Origin: Arthrobacter sp. MA-N2
GTDB lineage: Bacteria > Actinomycetota > Actinomycetes > Actinomycetales > Micrococcaceae
NCBI RefSeq assembly: GCF_000517125.1
Contig: NZ_KI912155.1
Span: 187,707-251,706, forward strand
Direction: 5' to 3'
DNA: 64,000 nucleotides
Position numbers and translations under genes: made by a program. Below, piece by piece: positions 16,841 through 26,185 of the stretch (position 1 is the stretch's first letter; every line of letters begins with the position of its first letter). The notes beneath the pieces are model-generated. The model did no database searches, was not told the origin of the DNA, and saw nothing but the letters and a program-made list of their open reading frames with translations.

Positions 16841-18409
16841 ATGGAGAATTTTGGCATCGGTTCGTGGTTGCAGCGTCGCCGCCCGAAGTCCGGAAGCAAG
16901 ATCGCGCTGGTCTCCGGAGACCGCTACATCAGTTACGAGGAATTTTCCGAACGAACGGACAGGCTCGCGAACGCCCTCAGTGCCGGGGGCGTTGCCAAAG
17001 GCGACAGGGTAGCCTATCTCGGCGAAAACGATCCCGCCTTCCTGGAAACGCTTTTTGCTTGCGGGCAGCTTGGAGCTATCTTCGTACCGCTCAATACCCG
17101 GTTGGCGCCGCGGGAGATCGCTTTCCAACTTGCGGACAGCGGTGCCGTCGCACTGATCCACGCCGCGAGCCTCAGCGGCCTTGCGGCCAGCGGCGCAAAG
17201 GGCACCCAAGTGACCCGGCGCGTCGTCGTCGGCGATTCCATCCCAGGCGACGGCAGCCCTCCTTTGGGTGATGAGGTATGTGAAGGCCCGACGGCGGCCG
17301 AAGACTATGAGGCCGTTGTCGCCTCGGGGGCTCCCCTCCATCTGGACGAAGAGGTGGGGCTCGATGATGGGGCCATGATCCTCTACACGTCCGGAACCAC
17401 GGGACGCCCCAAGGGTGCGCTACTGACCCACGGCAACATCACCTGGAACTGCATCAACGTGATCGTCGATTTCGATTTCTCCTCCACCGACGTGGCCCTC
17501 ATGATCTCCCCGATGTTCCACGTCGCCTCGCTCGACATGGGAGTGCTGCCAACACTTCTCAAGGGAGGGACCGTGGTCCTCGAGTCGAGGTTCGATCCCC
17601 AACGCATCTTGGAGCTCGTCGAAAGGCACCGGGCCACCACCATCAGCGGGGTGCCCACCACCTACCAGATGCTCTGCGAGCATCCGGCTTGGCCGACGTC
17701 GGACCTTAGCTCCCTCAATAAGCTGACCTGCGGCGGATCGGCCGTTCCGATGCGCGTCCTGGAAGCGTACGAGGCGCGCGGCCTCCGCTTCTCGAACGGC
17801 TATGGAATGACCGAGACCGCGCCGGGCGCAACCACGCTGCCCGCCGCCAGGTCCCGGGACAAGGCAGGTTCTTCCGGGCTCCCGCACTTCTTCACCGATG
17901 TCCGGATCGCCGACGTCGCGGGAGGACGCGCTGCGCAGGGCGCGGTCGGAGAAATCCAGATCAAGGGCCCCAACGTCATTCACGAATACTGGAAGCGGCC
18001 CGCTGCAACGGCTGAATCGTATGAAGACGGCGGCTGGTTCAAGTCCGGAGACCTAGGCTACAAGGACGCTGATGGATTCGTCTTTGTCTCGGACAGGCTC
18101 AAGGACATGATCATTTCGGGAGGCGAGAACATCTACCCTGCCGAGGTGGAACAGGCCATCAGTGAACTGGATTCCGTGGGCAGCGTGGCAGTCATCGGCG
18201 TGCCGGATGCCAAGTGGGGAGAGGTGCCGCGCGCCGTGGTGATGCTCCGCGAGGGTGCCTTCTTGACAGAGGACGAACTCAAGGAGCACCTGGCCGGTAG
18301 ACTAGCTCGCTACAAAATCCCGAAAACCGTGGTGTTCGTGGACGACATGCCTCGAACTGCCAGCGGCAAGATCCGCAAGAGCGAGCTCCGGGGGAGCACC
18401 GTTTCCTAA
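16841..18409 (+). CDS. Acyl-CoA synthetase, AMP-forming (CouL-like)
   Basis: 522 residues. ANL-superfamily motifs in order: P-loop TSGTTGRPKGALLTH (about 183-197), GYGMTETAPG, the hinge region SDRLKDMIISGGENIYPAEVE, and the adenylation lysine in PRTASGKIRKSEL near the C-terminus. It activates a carboxylic acid to its CoA thioester in the cytoplasm. Substrate is inferred from the cluster as a phenylpropanoid or other aromatic side-chain acid. It starts 40 bases after the transporter. It is the last clear gene of the unit. Confidence 0.88.
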   Translation: MENFGIGSWLQRRRPKSGSKIALVSGDRYISYEEFSERTDRLANALSAGGVAKGDRVAYLGENDPAFLETLFACGQLGAIFVPLNTRLAPREIAFQLADSGAVALIHAASLSGLAASGAKGTQVTRRVVVGDSIPGDGSPPLGDEVCEGPTAAEDYEAVVASGAPLHLDEEVGLDDGAMILYTSGTTGRPKGALLTHGNITWNCINVIVDFDFSSTDVALMISPMFHVASLDMGVLPTLLKGGTVVLESRFDPQRILELVERHRATTISGVPTTYQMLCEHPAWPTSDLSSLNKLTCGGSAVPMRVLEAYEARGLRFSNGYGMTETAPGATTLPAARSRDKAGSSGLPHFFTDVRIADVAGGRAAQGAVGEIQIKGPNVIHEYWKRPAATAESYEDGGWFKSGDLGYKDADGFVFVSDRLKDMIISGGENIYPAEVEQAISELDSVGSVAVIGVPDAKWGEVPRAVVMLREGAFLTEDELKEHLAGRLARYKIPKTVVFVDDMPRTASGKIRKSELRGSTVS

Positions 18410-18935
18410 GGCATTGGTTGCCGGTAGCAGGGCGGCCCCGCACCCCGCTTATTTGTGGCCCATGGGCGAGAAGCATTGGCGCGGCTGCGAAGAACTCCCG
18501 AGGCCGGCGGGAGAACGGTCCTGGTACTCGGATGTGACGGCCTGCGCTCCCCTGAGCCTGGCGCAAACGGGGTTGCCCGAGTGACTGGTTAACAGGCACA
18601 CCCAACGGCACCGGCCTCGTCCACAAGTAGGTACCACTCGCGACAGTGAGTGCCCGCGGTCCTACTGTGTGGGACAGCACCCATCCCAAGACAGATGGGC
18701 GGATTGCCGAGACTGGGCTCAGACTGGCGAGGGGCCACAGTCACGAACCATGCATGGAGGCTTGGCGAATGAACTACCCACATTTCACAAGCCGGGATCG
18801 GCACATCGCCTACGCAAACCATCAGGAGAAGGACTGACTCCGTACTAGGCATGTCCTCACGGCCCGGACCGAGGGAGCAACGCCTTTAGCAGCACAATGC
18901 GGGACCCGCCGACAAGCTGAGATTGGGGGCCCAAC
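18410..18935. other. Intergenic region of about 525 bases
   Basis: No known gene, RNA or clear terminator is visible between the ligase stop and the small membrane protein. The only coding candidate is a 22-codon frame at 18769-18837 with a good ribosome site, listed separately. Base composition stays high-GC and there are no repeats or transposon ends. Confidence 0.6.
18769..18837 (+). CDS. Possible very small protein, 22 aa
   Basis: ATG 18769 is preceded by GGAGG eight bases upstream and opens a 22-codon frame ending EKD at TGA 18837. The peptide is polar with aromatic and His residues (begins MNYPHFTSRD). Frame and ribosome site are all the support there is; it could be chance. Confidence 0.25.
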   Translation: MNYPHFTSRDRHIAYANHQEKD

Positions 18936-19139
18936 GTGGATGGGCAACAATGGATATGGGTCGTGATGGTGCTTGTGGGAGCGGCACTGTTAGCAGGCGT
19001 GATGGTCTTTGGACACCAGCGACGCACACAGGATGATCGCAAACGCGCTATCAAACGTCGTGAACGCGAGCTCAAGAACCCCCCGAACGGCGACGACCGC
19101 GCGGAAGACGAACCCGCAGCTCAGAGTCCGAAGTACTGA
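18936..19139 (+). CDS. Small single-pass membrane protein, 67 aa
   Basis: 67 residues: a short N-terminus, one hydrophobic helix (residues about 7-25, containing VVMVLVGAALLAGVMVF), then a very basic/acidic tail (RRTQDDRKRAIKRRERELK and an acidic end). This looks like a small membrane-anchored protein with a cytoplasmic charged tail. GTG 18936 has GGGGG six to ten bases upstream. No family recognised. It lies upstream of, and convergent to, tmRNA. Confidence 0.5.
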   Translation: MDGQQWIWVVMVLVGAALLAGVMVFGHQRRTQDDRKRAIKRRERELKNPPNGDDRAEDEPAAQSPKY

Positions 19140-19195
19140 GAGCGCCCGAAAAATCGAACCGGGAACCTTTGTCCGGGACGAGCGAGCCCTACAAA

Positions 19196-19226
19196 GAAAA
19201 ACACCCCGGTCCGAAGACCGGGGTGT
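19196..19226 (-). terminator. Intrinsic terminator of tmRNA
   Basis: An 11-bp perfect stem, ACACCCCGGTC (19201-19211) with GACCGGGGTGT (19216-19226), loop CGAA, followed on the minus strand by TTTTTC. It lies about 50 bases past the 3-prime end of ssrA and reads in the same direction. Confidence 0.88.
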
Positions 19227-19275
19227 AACCGATGACCCGACTCATCCGTGAAGGATGTCTCGACTCATCAAACAA

Positions 19276-19643
19276 GGTGGAGATGGGGGGAATTGAACCC
19301 CCGTCCGATGTCGTGTTGTCAGGGCTTCTCCGGGCGCAGTTCGCGTCGGATTTTCTCGGCCCCAGCTATCTTGCGAACAAGTAGCTGATCCGGGCCCAGT
19401 CATCTAAGAGTCCCGCGTGCCTCGATGACGAAGGCAAGCAGCAGTGGCTATCTAAATGACGCCAGGATCCGGGGCAATAGCAACCTCGGGCTGACGGACT
19501 GTCTTACTGCTTAGGCAGCAAGAGCGAAGTCAGTGCGCTTAGAATTGGCACTTATTGGTTTGCAGACAGCGTTTACGAGATAATTCTGCATCCTCGGCCC
19601 GCTTCACCTGTCGCGACTAACATCGTCGAAACCGATCATCCCC
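19276..19643 (-). ncRNA. ssrA: tmRNA
   Basis: Transfer-messenger RNA that rescues stalled ribosomes together with SmpB. The acceptor stem pairs 5-prime GGGGATG (ending at 19643) with 3-prime CATCTCC (19279-19285, minus strand), with one G-U pair. The T arm GGGGGTTCAATTCCCCC is plain. The tag reading frame at 19549-19511 encodes ANSKRTDFALAA and a stop, ending in the ALAA degron. The sequence after the discriminator is CC followed by T, so the final A of CCA must be added. Lies downstream of smpB in the same direction. Confidence 0.96.
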
Positions 19644-19792
19644 GTATTTTGTTATCAATCCCTGCAGGATCGCGATCGCTCAGGAGCGGCCACGTGTTGA
19701 TCCCTGCCGGGTTAACCATCATAACGCACTACAGCGCCGGAACATTCCGGGACACGCCTCAGCTGTCTCCAGCCAAGGAGATCCTTAACGAA

Positions 19793-20263
19793 CTAGCGGC
19801 GGTTGCGCTCGCGCAGTTCGCGCAGCGATTCGCGCTTGTCCTGCTGCTCGCGTAGTGTCTGCCGCTTGTCATAGTCCTTCTTGCCTCGAGCCAAGGCAAT
19901 CTCGACTTTGGCGCGTCCATCCAGGAAGTAAAGCTGGAGCGGCACTACCGTCAGCCCGGTCTCCCGGATCTTGCCGGAGATCTTGTTGAGTTCTTCGCGG
20001 TGCAGCAACAGCTTCCGGCGACGGCGGGCAGCGTGGTTGGTCCAGCTCCCTTGGTTGTACTCGGGGATGTGGATACCCTCCATCCACAACTCATCGTTGT
20101 AGAAGGTGCAGAAGCCATCGACCATGGAGGCATGGCCCTCACGCAGGGACTTTACTTCGGTTCCCATGAGGGCGATGCCAGCCTCGTAGGTATCCAATAT
20201 GTGGTAGTCATGCCGAGCCTTGCGATTGGTGGCCACTACCTTACGGCCACTTTCCTTGGGCAC
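19793..20263 (-). CDS. smpB: SsrA-binding protein
   Basis: 156-residue tmRNA partner. Typical elements: [35 protein letters not shown] at the N-terminus, then [11 protein letters not shown] and a Lys/Arg-rich tail ([18 protein letters not shown]). The start is GTG 20263 (VPKESGRK) with AAGGAG seven bases upstream; a longer frame to 20293 lacks a site. smpB, ssrA, ftsEX and prfB form a conserved actinobacterial neighbourhood. Read with the upstream M23 gene, 64 bases apart. Confidence 0.95.
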   Translation of the reverse strand: MPKESGRKVVATNRKARHDYHILDTYEAGIALMGTEVKSLREGHASMVDGFCTFYNDELWMEGIHIPEYNQGSWTNHAARRRRKLLLHREELNKISGKIRETGLTVVPLQLYFLDGRAKVEIALARGKKDYDKRQTLREQQDKRESLRELRERNRR

Positions 20264-20327
20264 GGTAGAACTCCTTGGTTGTCGAAGAATCACACTAGTC
20301 TACGCCAGCAGAACCCTGTCGTGTGGG

Positions 20328-21764
20328 CTACAGCAGGTTCATCGGGTCAACAGCCTGACCATTCACCCAGGTTTCAAAATGGACGTGGCAACCGGTGGAG
20401 TTGCCGGTGGTGCCTGAGTAGGCAATGAGCTGACCTTGACTCACCTGCTGTCCGGAAGAAACCACCACGGTGGTGTTGTGGTAATAGACCGTGGTCAAGG
20501 AATCTCCGTTGATGACGCCGTGCGATATCTTGACCCGGTTGCCACCGCCGTCGTTGCCCCAACCCGCTGAAAAGACGGTGCCTGCCGCGGCGGCGTACAC
20601 GGGAGTGCCGCACGGGGCACCGAAGTCGATGCCAGTGTGCATGTAGCCGCCCTGGCCGTAAAAATCGATGGTTCCGGGCGGCGTCGCGCGCCAACCGAAA
20701 CCCGAAGTGATGGGGATGCTCGCCGGTACCGGGTGGATCAGGCCGAAGTTCCCGCGCGGATTGCTCGCGGGCGGCACAAACGGCTGCGGGGCCTGGCCCT
20801 GGGCCTGCCCCTGAGCCCGGGCGGCGGCCGCCGCGGCCGCGGCTACTCGCTGCTGTTCGGCCAACCATGCTTCACGCAGCTTGCGGTCCCGCTCAGCGAT
20901 ATCCGCGGCCACGGCATCCTGCATCGCCTTGACTTGTTGGATCTGGGCTTGGATCCCGGGCTTGGCTGCCTGAAGCTGGCTGTCGAGACGTGTGGTGTCG
21001 GCGATCAGCTTGTCCACCTCGTCCTTCTTGGTGGCGGCATCATCGCGGGCGGCCTTTTCGCGTGCGAGTGCCGCGTCCGCTTTTGCCTTGAGATCGCGGA
21101 TTTCCTGTTCGACGGCGTCAAGCCTGGCCTGGGAGTTCACGTTGGTGGCACTCTGCTGGGTCAACTTGGTCATCGTGGCGTTCTGGCTGCGCATTGCCTG
21201 ATTGGCGAGGTCCATGGTTTCCGTGAGATTGCCGCCGTCGTTCGATCCAAACAGCAAAGCGACGTTTGTGGGAACGCCTCCGGATTTGTAGGCCTGGGCC
21301 GCGATCTGGCCGATGAGCTTCTTGGTGTCAGTGATCTTTTGCTTGTCGTTTTCCAGCTGGGCCGTGATCTGGGCCTTGCTCTGCTGGGCAAGGTCCACTC
21401 GGGCCGCGAGGGCATCAGCTTCCTTGACCGCGGAAGCAACCCTGCCCTGCGCTTCGAGAAGTGCCTGTTGCGCCCCTGGGAGCCTGCCTTGGTAGACCAC
21501 GAGGTCGCCAGCCGCCTTAGCGATGTTGGCATCGACGAATTCCAGCGACTGCTGTACTCGAGCCGACTCAGCGTTGAGGGCTGCCTGCTGGTCATCGAGA
21601 CTGTCCGCGCGTGCCATGGGAGCGGTGCCAAGGCTCGCGGCCAGCGCGAGGATCAGCACAGACCCGGCAATCTTTGCGCGGCTGCTGGCCATGCGCAGCT
21701 GCAGGACAGCCTTCTCTTTCCGATTCATCAGCTGTCCTGTTCGCTCGCGATCATTGCTTTTCAT
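20328..21764 (-). CDS. Secreted M23 peptidoglycan hydrolase with coiled coil (EnvC/RipC-like)
   Basis: 478 residues. A long signal peptide (cleavage near ARA-DS, about residue 54), a long coiled-coil region (about 55-330, rich in Ala, Gln and Lys, with QLENDKQKITDTKKLIGQI) and a C-terminal LytM domain. Zinc ligands are intact: H376 and D380 in HTGIDFG, and H460/H462 in GCHVHFETW. It starts two bases after the ftsX stop, so it is almost surely cotranscribed with ftsEX. FtsEX is known to activate such coiled-coil hydrolases at the septum, which predicts its control here. A shorter start at 21728 is possible. Confidence 0.9.
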   Translation of the reverse strand: MKSNDRERTGQLMNRKEKAVLQLRMASSRAKIAGSVLILALAASLGTAPMARADSLDDQQAALNAESARVQQSLEFVDANIAKAAGDLVVYQGRLPGAQQALLEAQGRVASAVKEADALAARVDLAQQSKAQITAQLENDKQKITDTKKLIGQIAAQAYKSGGVPTNVALLFGSNDGGNLTETMDLANQAMRSQNATMTKLTQQSATNVNSQARLDAVEQEIRDLKAKADAALAREKAARDDAATKKDEVDKLIADTTRLDSQLQAAKPGIQAQIQQVKAMQDAVAADIAERDRKLREAWLAEQQRVAAAAAAAARAQGQAQGQAPQPFVPPASNPRGNFGLIHPVPASIPITSGFGWRATPPGTIDFYGQGGYMHTGIDFGAPCGTPVYAAAAGTVFSAGWGNDGGGNRVKISHGVINGDSLTTVYYHNTTVVVSSGQQVSQGQLIAYSGTTGNSTGCHVHFETWVNGQAVDPMNLL

Positions 21765-21766
21765 GG

Positions 21767-22681
21767 CTACACCTTGAGATACCGGCGAAGGGTCAGGAGG
21801 GAAGAAATCCCGGCCAAGCCGCCGCCCAACGCTATCAGGACAGGCGCTATCACCAGTACCTGGGTCGAGGAAATAAACGGAGTGTTCAGGAACTGTTTCG
21901 ACAAATCTCCATTGAGCCAGAACTGGGCCACGAGCCACAGTGTGCCGGAAGCCAGGACGGCGCCCACGACGGCGGCGATAACCCCTTCAAGAATGAACGG
22001 GAGTTGGATCACGGTCTTGGATGCTCCCACCAGCCGCATGATGCCGGTTTCCCGTCGCCTGCTGAATGCGGAAAGCCTGATAGTTGTAGTGATGAGCAGG
22101 ACAGCACAGAAAATCATGACGCCCGCAACCACCATTGCCGCCACCGATGCGCCATTCATCCACTCAAAGATCCGCTCCAGAACCTGACGCTGATCACTCA
22201 CTGTCTCCACGCCGGCTTGGGAAGAGAACGTCTCGCTGATGATCTGGTACTTCTGGGGGTCCTTCATGTTGATCCGAAACGACGAAGGAAGCTGATCCTG
22301 GGTGACCGAGTCAACAATCGGGGAATTGGAGAACTGTTCCTTGAAGTGTTTGAACGCATCGGCCTGCGATTCGAACTGGTAGTCATTGATGTATTGCTTC
22401 ACCGCCGGGGATTCGAGCAACTTAGCCAAATTGTCCTGCTGCTCCTTGGTCACCGCCCCCGAAGCACATCCGGCCGCCGTCGAGGAGTCATTGCAGAGGA
22501 AGATGGCAACCTGGACTTTGTCATACCAGTAGCCCTTCATCTGGTTGATCTGCATCTGCAGCATGCCGGCCGCGCCGACAAAGGTGAGGGACACGAAAGT
22601 CACCAAGACCACAGAAATCACCATGGACAGGTTTCGGCGCAGACCGCTGCCGATCTCCCCCAGAATAAATGCGAGCCTCAC
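21767..22681 (-). CDS. ftsX: Cell division ABC transporter permease
   Basis: 304 residues with four predicted transmembrane helices: one near residue 25-45, then a large extracellular loop (about 50-170, with [10 protein letters not shown]), and three in the C-terminal half ([16 protein letters not shown], then [12 protein letters not shown], then [14 protein letters not shown]). The loop normally contacts a peptidoglycan hydrolase, here probably the next gene. Start ATG 22681 overlaps the ftsE stop by four bases. Confidence 0.94.
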   Translation of the reverse strand: MRLAFILGEIGSGLRRNLSMVISVVLVTFVSLTFVGAAGMLQMQINQMKGYWYDKVQVAIFLCNDSSTAAGCASGAVTKEQQDNLAKLLESPAVKQYINDYQFESQADAFKHFKEQFSNSPIVDSVTQDQLPSSFRINMKDPQKYQIISETFSSQAGVETVSDQRQVLERIFEWMNGASVAAMVVAGVMIFCAVLLITTTIRLSAFSRRRETGIMRLVGASKTVIQLPFILEGVIAAVVGAVLASGTLWLVAQFWLNGDLSKQFLNTPFISSTQVLVIAPVLIALGGGLAGISSLLTLRRYLKV

Positions 22682-23442
22682 TGCTGAACCCCCTGGGCAC
22701 GGTCGAGTTCGGCGCCGCTGGCGTCCTTGAGCCGACGGGACTCCCCCACCACCGGAATCATCGATGTGTACAGCGCTTTGGCTTCGTCGCGGACCACCAC
22801 ACCGTTCCGGAGTTCCACCACCCGCTTGCGCATCTCGTTCACAATGTCGTCGTCATGGGTGGCCATGACCACGGTGGTACCGTTCTGGTTGATCTTGTCG
22901 AGTACGCCCATGATGCCCATGGAGGTGATGGGGTCCAAGTTTCCGGTAGGCTCGTCCGCCAGCAGGATGCCGGGTTGGTTGACGACGGCGCGGGCTATGG
23001 CGACTCGCTGTTGTTCACCGCCGGAGAGCTCGTGGGGCATGCGGCGTTCCTTGCCTTCAAGACCAACAGTCTTCAGCACTTCCGGAACGGTCTCCCGGAT
23101 AATACCTCGGCTCTTGCCGATCACTTGCATGGCGAATGCCACATTGGCGAAGACGTTCTTCTGGGGCAGCAACCGGAAGTCCTGGAAGACGACGCCGATG
23201 CCACGACGAAGTTTGGGGACGCGCCAACTTGAAATGTTGGCTACGTTCTGACCGGCGACATAAACGGAACCGGCGGTTGCCCGGTCTTCCTTCAGAATGA
23301 GTCGCAGAAACGTCGACTTGCCAGAGCCCGAGGCCCCGACAAGGAAGGTGAATTCTCCACGGTCAATCTCAAGGGTGACAGCATCCAGCGCCGGACGGGC
23401 ATTGGGGTCGTAGACCTTGGTGACATTCTCAAATCGGATCAT
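22678..23442 (-). CDS. ftsE: Cell division ABC transporter ATPase
   Basis: 254 residues. Walker [12 protein letters not shown]-loop VFQDFRLLP, signature LSGGEQQR and Walker [10 protein letters not shown] are all intact. It energises FtsX to control septal cell wall hydrolysis. The usual FtsE is about 229 residues; this one carries about 25 extra C-terminal residues ([15 protein letters not shown]...), seen in some relatives. It lies 163 bases after prfB. Confidence 0.95.
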   Translation of the reverse strand: MIRFENVTKVYDPNARPALDAVTLEIDRGEFTFLVGASGSGKSTFLRLILKEDRATAGSVYVAGQNVANISSWRVPKLRRGIGVVFQDFRLLPQKNVFANVAFAMQVIGKSRGIIRETVPEVLKTVGLEGKERRMPHELSGGEQQRVAIARAVVNQPGILLADEPTGNLDPITSMGIMGVLDKINQNGTTVVMATHDDDIVNEMRKRVVELRNGVVVRDEAKALYTSMIPVVGESRRLKDASGAELDRAQGVQQ

Positions 23443-23605
23443 GACTCTTCAGAACCCCGCCGGACATGCCATATTTCGGCCAGTCCAACCGCCAGCGCAC
23501 GGGCTTTCGATGGGGGAAGTTGAGCGCCAGCTCTTCGACTATACGCACGCCCCATGATGGAATCGCGGGCTTGGCGCGGTGTGTCGCCCAATCAGGCGGT
23601 CACCG

Positions 23606-24721
23606 CTAGTCTTCGGCGTTGCGGTTGCCGGTGCGCCAGCGAATGCCGGCGTCGATAAAGTCGTCGATGTCGCCGTCGAGCACTGCCGACGTGTTGCCCA
23701 CTTCATGTTCAGTGCGCAAGTCCTTGACCATTTGGTACGGATTGAGCACGTAGGAACGCATCTGGTCCCCCCATGATGCCTTCACGTCGCCGGCGAAAGC
23801 CTTCTTCTCGGCATCTTCTTGCTCTTTTTTCAGGAGGAGGAGCCTTGACTGCAGCACACGCATCGCGGCTGCGCGGTTCTGCAGCTGGGACTTTTCGTTC
23901 TGCATGGACACTACAATCCCGCTCGGAATGTGGGTCAACCGCACAGCTGAGTCCGTCGTGTTGACGGACTGCCCGCCAGGACCGGAAGAGCGGAAGACAT
24001 CTACGCGGATCTCGTTGTCCGGGATGTCGATCGAGTCCGTCTGTTCAATGAGCGGGATAACTTCAACCGCGGCAAAGGAGGTCTGCCGCCGGCCCTGGTT
24101 GTCAAAGGGACTGATACGGACGAGCCGGTGGGTACCGGCTTCGACGCTGAGTGTCCCGAACGCGTAGGGCGCCTTGACCTCGAAAGTAGCTGATTTGAGT
24201 CCCGCCTCTTCGGCGTACGAGGTGTCCATGACGGTGGTTGGGTAGCCGTGGCGCTCCGCCCAGCGCAAGTACATGCGCATGAGCATCTCGGCAAAGTCCG
24301 CAGCATCAACCCCGCCGGCGCCCGCACGAATCGTGACAACGGCTTCGCGTTCGTCGTATTCGCCTGAGAGCAGCGTGACCACTTCAAGTTCCTTGAGGGC
24401 CTTGCGGATTGAGTCAAGTTCCGCGGCGGCCTCGACCATGGAGGCGTCATCCCCCTCGTCCTGGCCGAGCTCGACCAGGACTTCGAGGTCGTCGATGCGG
24501 CCCATCAGCTTGTTCAAACGCTCAAGTTCCGACTGCCGGTGGGACAACTTTGACGTAATCACCTGCGCAGAAGCCGGATCATCCCAAAGGTTCGGCTCAC
24601 CAGCTTGCTCGCTCAGTTCTTCAATCTCTTCCTTGAGCTTCTCGACATCGGAAACCTGTTCGATGGAGCGGTAAGTGGAGCGAAGCGCGCGGATTTCTGC
24701 GGGAAAATCAATCTCAGCCAT
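23606..24721 (-). CDS. prfB: Peptide chain release factor 2
   Basis: 371 residues. The stop-codon recognition tripeptide SPF is at 204-206 and the peptidyl-tRNA hydrolysis motif GGQ at 249-251 ([10 protein letters not shown]). It reads UGA and UAA stops. There is no programmed frameshift: the frame is uninterrupted from ATG 24721, as usual in Actinobacteria. GGAA lies five to eight bases before that start; a longer frame to 24742 is less likely. Head of the prfB-ftsE-ftsX-hydrolase-smpB order. Confidence 0.95.
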   Translation of the reverse strand: MAEIDFPAEIRALRSTYRSIEQVSDVEKLKEEIEELSEQAGEPNLWDDPASAQVITSKLSHRQSELERLNKLMGRIDDLEVLVELGQDEGDDASMVEAAAELDSIRKALKELEVVTLLSGEYDEREAVVTIRAGAGGVDAADFAEMLMRMYLRWAERHGYPTTVMDTSYAEEAGLKSATFEVKAPYAFGTLSVEAGTHRLVRISPFDNQGRRQTSFAAVEVIPLIEQTDSIDIPDNEIRVDVFRSSGPGGQSVNTTDSAVRLTHIPSGIVVSMQNEKSQLQNRAAAMRVLQSRLLLLKKEQEDAEKKAFAGDVKASWGDQMRSYVLNPYQMVKDLRTEHEVGNTSAVLDGDIDDFIDAGIRWRTGNRNAED

Positions 24722-24784
24722 GGTTGTTCCAGAGTACGCCATCCGTTGGCCGGTATGGCGCGTGTCCGGATGTGACGGCTGGCA

Positions 24785-25264
24785 TTAACGCGTCAGTCGC
24801 GAACGCGCCGTCGATCGCGCTTCGATCGGAACGCCCTCAGGCAGAAGAAAGCTGACGACGGGAGGATGGGCAACGGCGATGAGCACCACTTCAGCGGTGG
24901 TGTTGTCCGGACTTCCCGTATCCCCTCCGATGGCAAGTTGATCGAACCGTGAATAGGCGTGGTTTTGACTAAGGAACGACTCGGTAATGTTGCGTACCCG
25001 CTCACTCTTGAGGATGGCCGACGGCTTTTCGGCATCGCCGTCTACTTGGCCTAGCGAGTAGCCGTCCGCGGCCGCCACCGAAGCTCCGTCGGCCACAGAG
25101 AGGAGCTTCTTGTGTTCTATGTAGACAGCGGAAGCCGCGGCAACGACGGTTGCCAGCAAGAGTGCGATCACAACGTAACCGATGACCATCACCATCAATT
25201 GGCCAGCTTCGCTATTTGGGTCGCGACACCCCTGCAGCTCCCTCTCCGTGAGAACGTCTGTCAC
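24785..25264 (-). CDS. TadG/TadE-like pilus assembly protein
   Basis: 159 residues. SEAGQLMVMVIGYVVIALLLA at residues about 17-40 followed by AVYIEHKKLLSVADGASVAAA is the N-terminal helix and downstream repeat of Flp pilus-assembly TadE/G-like proteins. The rest is an extracytoplasmic domain. The start is GTG 25264, overlapping the preceding stop by four bases (GTGA), so translation is coupled. It is the last gene of the Tad operon. Confidence 0.8.
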   Translation of the reverse strand: MTDVLTERELQGCRDPNSEAGQLMVMVIGYVVIALLLATVVAAASAVYIEHKKLLSVADGASVAAADGYSLGQVDGDAEKPSAILKSERVRNITESFLSQNHAYSRFDQLAIGGDTGSPDNTTAEVVLIAVAHPPVVSFLLPEGVPIEARSTARSRLTR

Positions 25265-25779
25265 CGGAATCGTCCGACGATTTGCGTTGCTGACGCATTC
25301 AAATGCGCGGCATCCAGCCGCAGCCGGTCTCCAAAGGGCAGCATCGGCAACGGTATTGTGAGCTTCACAGTTACCGTCACAGCAGTCCCGGCGGAAAGGC
25401 AGTCCCTGCGGTCGCACGCGACTTCCACCGATGCCTGCTGCGCGGAATGCCCATGGTCGGCAAGGGCCAGCAGGGCAGCCCGCTCAGCCATGTCGCGCCC
25501 GCGGGATGGGTCCTTCTGCATGACGTAGACCTTGGCAGCTTGGTCCGCCGCCCCCACCACAGCGAAAGAACCTCCCTGAATTTGTCCAATGGTGACGATG
25601 AAATAGACCACAGGAACCAAAAGCAGGAGGGAGAAGAGGATGAACTCCACGAGGGCATTTCCCCGCTCAGAGGCACACCGCGCGCGGTTGGTTTCCAGGC
25701 CCTCCGGGAGAGGCAAACAGAGGGCATCTCGGAGTCGTGTGAGGACGGCATGGCCGAGATCAGCCAGGAACGGCTGCAT
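25261..25779 (-). CDS. TadE-family pilus protein
   Basis: 172 residues. The motif ERGNALVEFILFSLLLLVPVVYFIV (residues about 38-62) is the TadE signature: Glu within a transmembrane helix after a positively charged pseudopilin-like cleavage region. The extracytoplasmic part contains two cysteines (ACDRRDCLS). Start overlaps the end of the upstream TadE-like gene by twenty bases; the next gene starts at its stop. Acts in minor pilin assembly by family knowledge. Confidence 0.82.
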   Translation of the reverse strand: MQPFLADLGHAVLTRLRDALCLPLPEGLETNRARCASERGNALVEFILFSLLLLVPVVYFIVTIGQIQGGSFAVVGAADQAAKVYVMQKDPSRGRDMAERAALLALADHGHSAQQASVEVACDRRDCLSAGTAVTVTVKLTIPLPMLPFGDRLRLDAAHLNASATQIVGRFR

Positions 25780-26182
25780 GCCCCTTCACCTCCAGCGCAG
25801 CAGCGGGGCCGATCAACCCGATGACAGGCAAGGGCGCCCGGACTGTCACTTCCAAGGTGCGGACTCCTTGGAAACTAGCCTCCTGCGTTGAGATGTCCCG
25901 TGAGAACTCTTCATTCAGCGCAGTGCCGATCAACTCAGCGGCGCGTTCACGCGCATCGGCCGGTGTCCGGTCCGCGAGAGTGCCGTAACGGGCTCCGGAG
26001 GACGCCGCATCAATGAGGGTGTTGCGCACGTGCAGCACGAGGGTCAATTGAATGATGGCGAGAAAGAACACCGTCAGGAGACCGCCGACCAAGGCAAAAT
26101 CCACGACGGCGGATCCTCGCTCCTCACAGCGGCAGCGGACGGACCCACAGCAATCTTCCACTCCGCTGATGGGTGGCGGCAT
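25760..26182 (-). CDS. TadE-family pilus protein
   Basis: 140 residues. CEERGSAVVDFALVGGLLTVFFLAIIQL at residues about 20-47 is the TadE-like transmembrane segment (Asp replaces the usual Glu). Then HVRNTLIDAASSGARYGTLADRTP, a typical continuation. It follows the Flp-like gene by three bases and overlaps the next TadE gene. Likely a minor pilin. Confidence 0.82.
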   Translation of the reverse strand: MPPPISGVEDCCGSVRCRCEERGSAVVDFALVGGLLTVFFLAIIQLTLVLHVRNTLIDAASSGARYGTLADRTPADARERAAELIGTALNEEFSRDISTQEASFQGVRTLEVTVRAPLPVIGLIGPAAALEVKGHAAVPG

Positions 26183-26185
26183 GGG

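Noticed and set aside
18410..19275. Genomic island or attachment site next to the tmRNA gene
   Set aside because: No integrase, no repeated tmRNA end and no mobility gene on either side.
20637..22187. A 516-codon plus-strand frame opposite the M23 hydrolase and ftsX
   Set aside because: Antisense to conserved genes and without recognisable domains.
23606..24742. Programmed frameshift in prfB
   Set aside because: The frame is uninterrupted from the start codon through SPF and GGQ, so no frameshift is needed.
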